A DNA stretch of 6,106 nucleotides, from assembly GCA_021790495.1 (NCBI GenBank), contig JAJYGZ010000006.1, positions 1-6,106 on the forward strand, given 5' to 3'. This DNA comes from Actinomycetes bacterium (GTDB lineage: Bacteria > Actinomycetota > Acidimicrobiia > Acidimicrobiales > Acidimicrobiaceae). The notes below the pieces were generated by a model. It saw only the letters and a program-made list of their open reading frames with translations, ran no database searches and was not told where the DNA came from. This document shows, one piece after another, positions 1-6,106 of this stretch (position 1 is its first letter; each line of letters opens with the position of its first letter). A program made the translations under genes and the position numbers.

Positions 1-326
1 TGGAGTGGCTCGACAGGCCTCCGCCTCTACGACTGCCCCGCCCTGCTTCCGGCTATCGTGGCCTCTTCGCGCTGACGATGGCGTTGTTGGTCGCAACCCG
101 CCTTGCCATGGTGGCTGGTGTGAGATTGCGGGCCGATGAAATTGCGTCGCCGAGCGCGGCAATTTCCCGCGCTGTGGGATCTGTGGTGGAACTTCGGGAA
201 GTCATAGATCCCGTGGTGATGGGTGGCATCCTTGCCGTAGTCGGCGAGACAATTTTTGATGGAAGCGTACGGCATAGATTAGACGAGCTGAGAGGTCGCC
301 TCGGTTTGGCGACCGCGGCGAAATAG
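1..326 (+). CDS. atpH: F-type ATP synthase delta subunit, 3' part, apparent frameshift
   Basis: Delta links the F1 head to the peripheral stalk b subunit. Two pieces are visible. Positions 1-72, read in the frame starting at base 1, give a segment ending [10 protein letters not shown], which resembles the middle of delta (compare LLPEI in E. coli), and then meet a TGA at 73-75. From about 75 the frame starting at base 3 gives [35 protein letters not shown] and [13 protein letters not shown], the usual C-terminal delta signature, ending at TAG 324-326. Adding one base near 70-75 joins the pieces and aligns without gaps to the E. coli delta pattern as I remember it, so a single lost base is likely, either a sequencing or assembly error or a real mutation. 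An ATG at 78 could start an 82-residue fragment, but delta is normally about 175-185 residues. The 5' end lies outside the window, so a b-delta fusion as in mycobacteria cannot be excluded. The gene ends 16 bp before atpA. Confidence 0.85.
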   Translation, partial: EWLDRPPPLRLPRPASGYRGLFALTMALLVATRLAMVAGVRLRADEIASPSAAISRAVGSVVELREVIDPVVMGGILAVVGETIFDGSVRHRLDELRGRLGLATAAK

Positions 327-342
327 GATCGGAAGGCAACCT

Positions 343-1884
343 ATGACCGAGTTGTCAATTAGTGCGGATCAGATTACCAGCGTGCTCAAGGCGAGGCTGG
401 AAGGGTATACCCCTTCGGTCAGCGGTGAGATGGTCGGCAGAATACTTGAGATTTTTGATGGGATCGCCCGCGTGTCGGGCCTCCCGCAAGTTGGCGTCAA
501 CGAGCTACTCGAGTTCGAGAACCAGACCCTTGGGCTCGCGCTCAACCTGGATGAAGACTCCATTGGCGCAGTTATTTTGGGCACGGGCGAAGGTATTGAC
601 GAAGGGCAGATCGTTCGCGCGACCGGGAGGATTCTTTCTGTTCCGGTTGGAGATGCGCTGCTCGGCCGCGTAGTGAATGCCATGGGCGTTCCGATTGACG
701 GAAAGGGTCCGATTCAAAGCGAGACTTTTCGCCGCCTTGAGGTACAGGCACCGGGAATCGTCTCGCGCCAGCCCGTCAAGGAGCCGATGCAGACCGGAAT
801 CAAGGCGATCGACGCTATGACGCCAATTGGTCGGGGCCAGCGGGAACTCATTATTGGCGACCGGAAAACTGGCAAAACCACGGTCGCTCTTGACACTATT
901 ATCAACCAAAAGGGCCAAGGCGTAAAGTGCATCTACGTCGCGGTTGGACAGAAGAACTCGACTGTTTCTAGCGCAGTGGCAATTCTCGAAGAGCGCGGAG
1001 CACTCGCCTACACCGTCGTCGTGAACGCGTCGGCGTCTGACGGCGCGCCCTACAAATACCTTGCGCCCTACGCCGGATGCGCGATGGGTCAACACTGGAT
1101 GGAGAACGGAGAGCACGCGCTAATCGTCTACGACGACTTGTCCAAGCAGGCCGAAGCTTACCGCCAGCTCTCATTGCTGCTACGGCGTCCGCCCGGCCGC
1201 GAAGCTTACCCGGGAGATGTCTTTTACCTACATTCGCGGCTTTTGGAGCGCGCTGCCAAGCTAAGTGACGAGCTTGGTGGAGGTTCGCTTACGGCGCTTC
1301 CTATCATCGAGACCAAAGCAGGCGACGTCTCGGCCTACATTCCTACGAATGTTATCTCGATCACCGATGGCCAAGTGTTTCTTGACTCGGATCTGTTTTA
1401 TTCTGGCGTTCGTCCCGCCATTGACGTCGGCGTGTCGGTGTCTCGCGTTGGAGGATCGGCGCAGATCAAGGCGATGCGTTCAGTCTCGGGGACCTTGAAG
1501 CTGGATCTTGCGCAGTTTAGAGAGCTTGAGGCTTTCGCGACCTTTGGGTCGGAACTTGACAAGGTTTCCCAGGCCCAACTCGACCGTGGATACCGGCTCA
1601 CCGAGGTCCTAAAGCAGGGGCAGAACGCGCCGGTCCCCGTTGAGGAGCAGGTCTTATCGATCTATGCAGGCGTGAACGGCAAGATTGACGACGTGCCAGT
1701 TCATGCCGTTCGCAAGTTCATCGAAGAGCTGATTGAATATTTTCGGGCCAACGGTTCGGACATGCTCGGCCAGATACGCAGCAGCGGAACCTTGCCAGAT
1801 GCAGCCGAGATGAATGCCTTGATCGAAAGATTCAAGGCTGGGTTCGACGCCCAAGTCGCCGAGCACGCCTCCGAGGAGATGTAG
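343..1884 (+). CDS. atpA: F-type ATP synthase alpha subunit
   Basis: This is the non-catalytic nucleotide-binding subunit of the F1 alpha3-beta3 hexamer, 513 residues, a normal full length. The N-terminal beta-barrel region includes [21 protein letters not shown] (roughly 28-48, shown in part here as [16 protein letters not shown]). The P-loop GDRKTGKT lies at 172-179, Walker B-like LIVYDD at 260-265, and the arginine finger in SVSRVGG is R368, which completes the catalytic site on beta. The P-loop K176 in place of the common Q, GQHWM at 249-253 and [19 protein letters not shown] at 281-299 point to Actinobacteria. ASDGAPY (231-237) differs from the more usual ASDPAPL. The ATG at 343 has GGAAGG (331-336) six bases upstream, and the protein starts where alpha subunits normally start. 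It lies 16 bp after atpH and 3 bp before atpG, so these are surely cotranscribed. Identification is secure. Confidence 0.99.
   Translation: MTELSISADQITSVLKARLEGYTPSVSGEMVGRILEIFDGIARVSGLPQVGVNELLEFENQTLGLALNLDEDSIGAVILGTGEGIDEGQIVRATGRILSVPVGDALLGRVVNAMGVPIDGKGPIQSETFRRLEVQAPGIVSRQPVKEPMQTGIKAIDAMTPIGRGQRELIIGDRKTGKTTVALDTIINQKGQGVKCIYVAVGQKNSTVSSAVAILEERGALAYTVVVNASASDGAPYKYLAPYAGCAMGQHWMENGEHALIVYDDLSKQAEAYRQLSLLLRRPPGREAYPGDVFYLHSRLLERAAKLSDELGGGSLTALPIIETKAGDVSAYIPTNVISITDGQVFLDSDLFYSGVRPAIDVGVSVSRVGGSAQIKAMRSVSGTLKLDLAQFRELEAFATFGSELDKVSQAQLDRGYRLTEVLKQGQNAPVPVEEQVLSIYAGVNGKIDDVPVHAVRKFIEELIEYFRANGSDMLGQIRSSGTLPDAAEMNALIERFKAGFDAQVAEHASEEM
1874..1878 (+). promoter_or_regulatory. Ribosome binding site of atpG, supports a GTG start
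   Basis: AGGAG lies inside the last codons of atpA, nine bases before the GTG at 1888. No ATG is suitably placed, and the protein from this GTG begins AGGQERILKRRIKSVQ, the expected N-terminus of gamma, so the GTG start is preferred. Confidence 0.75.
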
Positions 1885-1887
1885 TTC

Positions 1888-2790
1888 GTGGCTGGCGGAC
1901 AGGAGCGCATTCTCAAGCGGCGGATCAAGAGCGTTCAGGCGACCAAGAAGATCACCAAGGCCATGGAGCTGATCGCAGCCTCTCGCATAGTGAAGGCGAT
2001 GGGGCGGATCAACGACGCAAGGCCATACCTTGGCGCGATGACCAAGGTCGTCGAGGATCTCGCGGCTTCGGCGGGTTTGCCTAAGAGCACGTATCTTGCC
2101 GAGCCGTTTGCTGGCGCGCGGGGCTATCTGGTAATTGGCTCCGACCGTGGATTGTGCGGCTCCTTCAATTCCGCCGCGTTGCGGCTCGTGGAGACCAGCA
2201 TCAAGGAATTGGCTCGGCAGGGAAGTTCCTTTGCTCTTGTCACGGTTGGTAAGAAGGCACTGGGATTCTTCCGGTACCGGCAGATATCTATAGCGCACTC
2301 GGTGGTTGGAGTAACTGAGCGTCCCACCTATGCGCATGCCCAAGAGATAGCCGACGCAGTACTATCCATGTTCGACTCCGGCGCCGCGACGACTTTTGAT
2401 GTGGTTACTACGCGGTTCTATTCGTCTGGTTTGCAAAAGCTCGAAGTAATTCCGCTCTTGCCGATCGAGCCGGAGAAATTCACCAAGGGTCTTTCTGGCC
2501 AGGCGCTGGACTTCGAGGTCGAGCCCTCGCCCGAGGAGATTATCGATCCACTGCTGCGCATGTATGTGGCAGAAGTAATCTTTGCCCTGCTTTTGGAGGC
2601 GTCGGCTTCCGAATACGCCTATCGTCAGCGCGCCATGAAGTCGGCGACTGAAAACGCGGAAGAGTTGATCAAGAAATATACGAGGATCATGAACCGGGCT
2701 CGCCAGGACTCCATTACCACCGAGATTATGGAGATCGTGGGAGGGGCCGAAGCTTTGCGGGGGGCGGCAAATAGCGATGAACTCGACTAG
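1888..2790 (+). CDS. atpG: F-type ATP synthase gamma subunit
   Basis: Gamma is the central rotor shaft that turns inside the alpha3-beta3 ring and couples proton flow through Fo to catalysis in F1. The 300 residues match the family length. The N-terminal helix RILKRRIKSVQATKKITKAM (7-26) and MELIAASR are characteristic, as are SDRGLCGSFN (85-94) in the Rossmann-like globular domain and the C-terminal helix with ASEYAYRQRAMKSAT (240-254) ending in EIVGGAEAL (282-290). The N- and C-terminal helices form the coiled coil of the shaft. The start is GTG, three bases after the atpA stop, with AGGAG nine bases upstream. The gene is intact. Unlike the other junctions in the operon it is followed by an 87-bp gap containing a terminator-like hairpin. 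Confidence 0.98.
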   Translation: MAGGQERILKRRIKSVQATKKITKAMELIAASRIVKAMGRINDARPYLGAMTKVVEDLAASAGLPKSTYLAEPFAGARGYLVIGSDRGLCGSFNSAALRLVETSIKELARQGSSFALVTVGKKALGFFRYRQISIAHSVVGVTERPTYAHAQEIADAVLSMFDSGAATTFDVVTTRFYSSGLQKLEVIPLLPIEPEKFTKGLSGQALDFEVEPSPEEIIDPLLRMYVAEVIFALLLEASASEYAYRQRAMKSATENAEELIKKYTRIMNRARQDSITTEIMEIVGGAEALRGAANSDELD

Positions 2791-2832
2791 CCGTCGCCTG
2801 GTCTGGCAGCCGATGCGGATCCAATGGACAAC

Positions 2833-2855
2833 TGTGACTTCGCCAAGTGTGACTT
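2833..2855 (+). repeat. Direct repeat TGTGACTT overlapping the hairpin
   Basis: TGTGACTT occurs at 2833-2840 and again at 2848-2855, 15 bases apart, in the atpG-atpD gap. The second copy supplies the loop and the first bases of the right arm of the hairpin. The repeat may reflect a small local duplication that helped create the stem. No binding protein can be inferred. Confidence 0.5.
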
Positions 2856-2866
2856 GGCGTCTTTTT
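2841..2866 (+). terminator. Intrinsic terminator-like hairpin between atpG and atpD
   Basis: CGCCAAG (2841-2847) and CTTGGCG (2853-2859) form a perfect 7-bp stem, five pairs of them G-C, around the 5-base loop TGTGA. TCTTTTT (2860-2866) follows at once. This is the layout of a Rho-independent terminator. It sits inside the operon, 50 bp after the atpG stop and directly before the atpD ribosome binding site. It may be a partial terminator or attenuator, or an RNA processing or stability element that adjusts beta output relative to gamma. I see no convincing antiterminator pairing and no promoter downstream of it. The structure is read directly from the sequence; the function is inferred. Confidence 0.65.
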
Positions 2867-4314
<1,448 letters not shown>

Positions 4315-4317
4315 GCC

Positions 4318-4731
4318 ATGGCAGCTACGATTGACGCTGAACTTCTAACCCCGGAGCGGCCGCTCTTTATCGGCGCGGCCACGATGGTGACGCTGCGCAC
4401 TGGCGATGGCGATATCGCCTTCTTGGCTCATCACGCTCCATTCATGGGCACAGTCGACATCTGCGTCGTCAAGGTTGAACGTCCCGACGCCGCCACTTTG
4501 TATGCGGCGGTTCACGGCGGATTTGTCCAGGTCGCTAAAAATAAGGTCGTGATCTTGGCGGACATCGCCGAACTTGCCAACGAGATCGACGTTGCTAGGG
4601 CGCAGCATGCCAAGGAGCGCGCCGAGGCTGCGCTGGCCCATTCGAGCGACGCCATGGCCGAAGCGGCACTGCGGCGTGCCCATGTTCGGCTCGCAGTCTC
4701 TTCGGCGATCATCCGCTCGAGCCACCCCTAA
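4318..4731 (+). CDS. atpC: F-type ATP synthase epsilon subunit
   Basis: Epsilon binds gamma at the foot of the rotor and can inhibit ATP hydrolysis through its C-terminal helices. The 137 residues fit the family. The N-terminal beta-sandwich contains LLTPERPLF (9-17) and the signature DGDIAFLAHHAPFMG (30-44), followed by HGGFVQV (66-72) and VVILADIAEL (77-86). The C-terminal helical pair begins near EIDVARAQHAKERAEAAL (89-106) and ends with AALRRAHVRLAVS (116-128), so the helical domain is present. The ATG lies three bases after the atpD stop, with AAGGA (4304-4308) inside atpD nine bases upstream, consistent with coupled translation. It is the last ATP synthase gene here and ends 61 bp before the 2H-GNAT gene. 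Confidence 0.96.
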   Translation: MAATIDAELLTPERPLFIGAATMVTLRTGDGDIAFLAHHAPFMGTVDICVVKVERPDAATLYAAVHGGFVQVAKNKVVILADIAELANEIDVARAQHAKERAEAALAHSSDAMAEAALRRAHVRLAVSSAIIRSSHP

Positions 4732-4745
4732 CTTACCCAGAATGT

Positions 4746-4767
4746 GTCGCCCAAGTGCCTAGGCGAC
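4746..4767 (+). other. Weak stem-loop after atpC
   Basis: GTCGCC (4746-4751) can pair with GGCGAC (4762-4767) over a 10-base loop, 15 bases after the atpC stop. No T-run follows, so it is not a standard intrinsic terminator. It could mark the 3' end of the ATP synthase message or be chance. The 61-bp spacer shows no clear promoter, so the next gene may be read through from the operon. Confidence 0.3.
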
Positions 4768-4792
4768 GAATCTGTCGGATATAGGCTTTACC

Positions 4793-5818
4793 ATGACCCG
4801 GTCACGCTTCGGAATTGCGATCCTATTTCCGGCTGAGATTGCTAGCGAAATAGACGGCATCAGGCTCGCCATCGGGTCGGCGCAACTGACCCGGATCGAG
4901 CCGCATCTCACGCTTTTTCCTCCTTGCAACTTGAGCGATTCGGAACTCGATGGACTTATTCTGCGCTTGAGGAACCTTGGGTCGAGGTTTGCGGGCTTTC
5001 AGTTGGAGCTGAATGGATGTGGAACATTTGACCGTGACCCCGGTGTGCTCTTTCTGGCTGTCACTCCATCGAAGGCGCTTCTGGAGCTAGAAGAGGGTGT
5101 TCGATTAGCGAACGGCGCTCCCGAACGTCAACGCGACTTCATACCTCATGTAACTTTATATGACAATGCGCCGCAAGACCTGGTCAAGTCGGGGGTTGAT
5201 CTGCTAGGCAGATATTATCGGGTCGTTGAAGTAGAGGGATTTTGGATTCTCCGTCAGGATCCCAAAGGCACCTGGCAGCGATATACCGAGGTACTTTTTG
5301 AAGATTCGAGGAGGCGCTCGGGCGCGGGCGCTCCGGTGACCTTTTACAGGAGCGGAGCGATCGGACCATGGCTCCAAGGGGTAGGTGATTCGCTGGGTTC
5401 CATGTGGTCAGCTTATCCATGCTCTGATCTTGAATCAGGAATTTCGCCCGGCGCAACCCTTAGTGTTAGCGGGTACCGCGAGGACGGTACTCTGTGCGCG
5501 TTGGGCGTTGTCGCCCTTTTTGGCGCTCGAGCTTGGCTGAAGTGGATGTGGGTATCGCCGCCAGAGCGCGGTCTCGGACTTGGAGCGACTCTGCTCGATG
5601 AGCTGATCCACTACTGCAACCAAACCGGAGTTCGCGAGCTGTTCGCCAGCCGGCGTGCAAATAGCGACGAAGAGTTCGCCAAAGTGGCGCATCTGGCGGC
5701 CTCGATGGGCGCCAAGGTCCTCCAGGCACGCGACGCGCGCGAATTAGTACTCGATGCTGGTAATCTTACGCAATTTGACAAGTTTGTGATGCGATTCGAT
5801 TTGGCGAACCGTACCTGA
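4793..5818 (+). CDS. 2H phosphoesterase (2'-5' RNA ligase-like) and GNAT acetyltransferase fusion protein
   Basis: This is a 341-residue two-domain protein. Residues 1-170 look like a 2H phosphoesterase (LigT/ThpR-like) domain: FGIAILFP near the start, then the two HxT motifs, PHLTLF (H38, T40) and PHVTLY (H119, T121), and a closing strand WILRQDPKGTWQRYTEVLF (151-169). The family opens or forms 2',3'-cyclic or 2',5'-linked phosphodiesters in RNA or nucleotides. Residues about 182-337 look like a GNAT fold: WMWVSPPERGLGLGATLLDEL carries the acetyl-CoA pyrophosphate-binding RxxGxG signature (R259, G262, G264), with a usual C-terminal strand FVMRFDL (331-337). Both active-site signatures are intact. 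The substrates are unknown. The ATG start fits the domain edge, but the ribosome site is weak (TAGG, 4782-4785, seven bases away). There is no signal peptide or membrane segment, so it is probably cytosolic. Its last 75 bp overlap glpX on the other strand. The domain calls are fairly sure; the biological role is not. Confidence 0.82.
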   Translation: MTRSRFGIAILFPAEIASEIDGIRLAIGSAQLTRIEPHLTLFPPCNLSDSELDGLILRLRNLGSRFAGFQLELNGCGTFDRDPGVLFLAVTPSKALLELEEGVRLANGAPERQRDFIPHVTLYDNAPQDLVKSGVDLLGRYYRVVEVEGFWILRQDPKGTWQRYTEVLFEDSRRRSGAGAPVTFYRSGAIGPWLQGVGDSLGSMWSAYPCSDLESGISPGATLSVSGYREDGTLCALGVVALFGARAWLKWMWVSPPERGLGLGATLLDELIHYCNQTGVRELFASRRANSDEEFAKVAHLAASMGAKVLQARDARELVLDAGNLTQFDKFVMRFDLANRT

Positions 5819-6106
5819 ACGCGAGCGCATTACCAGAGATTGCGTTACTGCTCCTTGCGAGCTGTAGTGCACTCCCTTGAGTAGCTCGCCATCGGTAATG
5901 CCTGTCGCTGCGAAAAAGCAGTTGTCGCTGCGCACCAGGTCCTCGGTGTGGAGGACCTTGCCTACGTCGTAGCCAGCTTTGATTGCGGCTTCACGCTCGA
6001 TCGGATTTCGAGGCCAAAGTCGCCCTTGGATCTCGCCTCCCATGCTGAGCAGCGCAGCGGCCGCGACAACGCCTTCAGGCGTGCCGCCGATGCCAAGGAG
6101 AATGTC
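5744..6106 (-). CDS. glpX: Class II fructose-1,6-bisphosphatase GlpX, C-terminal part (5' end outside window)
   Basis: GlpX removes the 1-phosphate of fructose 1,6-bisphosphate in gluconeogenesis, and in many Actinobacteria it is the only FBPase. The 120 residues visible start in DILLGIGGTPEGVVAAA and continue through MGGEIQGRLWPR, RSDNCFFAATGITDGELL and TQSLVMRSRSGTVR, all conserved GlpX blocks. About the last third of a protein of roughly 320-340 residues is present; the rest lies beyond 6106. The stop is TAA (5746-5744 on the - strand), and the tail after the last conserved block is short (KLRKITSIEY). The gene converges on the 2H-GNAT gene, and the two overlap for 75 bp. No T-rich terminator hairpin is seen after the stop. 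A linked SBPase activity, as in some bifunctional GlpX proteins, cannot be judged from this part. Confidence 0.95.
   Translation of the reverse strand, partial: DILLGIGGTPEGVVAAAALLSMGGEIQGRLWPRNPIEREAAIKAGYDVGKVLHTEDLVRSDNCFFAATGITDGELLKGVHYSSQGAVTQSLVMRSRSGTVRQIESHHKLVKLRKITSIEY

Noticed and set aside
70..76. Programmed +1 frameshift at TGA-C in atpH, as in prfB
   Set aside because: A +1 shift from frame 1 leads to frame 2, which soon loses delta similarity and hits a stop. The continuing delta frame is frame 3. No -1 slippery heptamer is visible either.
172..260. The - strand frame opposite atpH (27-275), rich in His and Arg
   Set aside because: Its composition is typical of an antisense shadow, and the + strand codes for conserved delta residues here.
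505..1116. 203-codon - strand open frame within atpA
   Set aside because: Antisense shadow of the alpha nucleotide-binding region, with no protein-like features of its own.
1654..2343. 229-codon - strand open frame across the atpA-atpG junction
   Set aside because: It is a shadow of conserved coding sequence, with no family motif and no fitting ribosome site noticed.
2791..2840. Promoter for atpD in the atpG-atpD gap
   Set aside because: TGGACA (2825-2830) resembles a -35 box, but about 17 bases downstream there is no -10-like sequence, only the hairpin.
5937..5958. Perfect 8-bp hairpin AGGTCCTC/GAGGACCT with a 6-base loop
   Set aside because: It lies inside glpX and is explained by codons for the conserved VL and ED pairs in KVLHTEDLV. 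No T-run or other regulatory context is present.

Overview
The window holds the 3' part of an F-type ATP synthase operon on the + strand, in the order atpH (delta, 3' end only), atpA (alpha), atpG (gamma), atpD (beta), atpC (epsilon). A two-domain protein on the same strand follows, with an N-terminal 2H phosphoesterase (2'-5' RNA ligase-like) domain and a C-terminal GNAT acetyltransferase domain. The 3' third of glpX (class II fructose-1,6-bisphosphatase) then enters on the - strand and runs off the right edge.

The organism is probably an actinobacterium. The alpha subunit has GDRKTGKT in its P-loop instead of the common GDRQTGKT, a GQHWM segment, and an [19 protein letters not shown] block; I recall these together from actinobacterial alpha subunits. 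A GlpX-type FBPase also fits. The base composition looks moderately GC-rich (estimated by eye), lower than in many Actinobacteria. I lean towards an Acidimicrobiia-like lineage, but this is inference without a database search.

Layout. 1-326: C-terminal part of delta, apparently broken by a one-base frameshift near 70-75. 343-4731: alpha, gamma, beta and epsilon, all intact, with gaps of 3-16 bp except before atpD. That 87-bp gap (2791-2877) holds a perfect 7-bp hairpin followed by TCTTTTT, which looks like an intrinsic terminator, immediately ahead of the atpD Shine-Dalgarno. 4732-4792: a short spacer with a weaker stem-loop and no T-run. 4793-5818: the 2H-GNAT fusion. 5744-6106 (-): glpX, whose 3' end overlaps the 3' end of the fusion gene by 75 bp, tail to tail.

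Alpha and beta form the catalytic hexamer of F1, gamma is the rotor shaft, epsilon is the regulatory rotor subunit, and delta joins F1 to the peripheral stalk. The Fo genes (a, c, b) would be expected to the left of the window. The 2H-GNAT protein has no known role in ATP synthesis. I see no tRNA, rRNA, CRISPR array, insertion sequence or other mobile element. No stretch over 300 bases lacks a gene. The points most worth a second look are the terminator-like hairpin inside the operon, the 2H-GNAT fusion, the delta frameshift and the convergent coding overlap.
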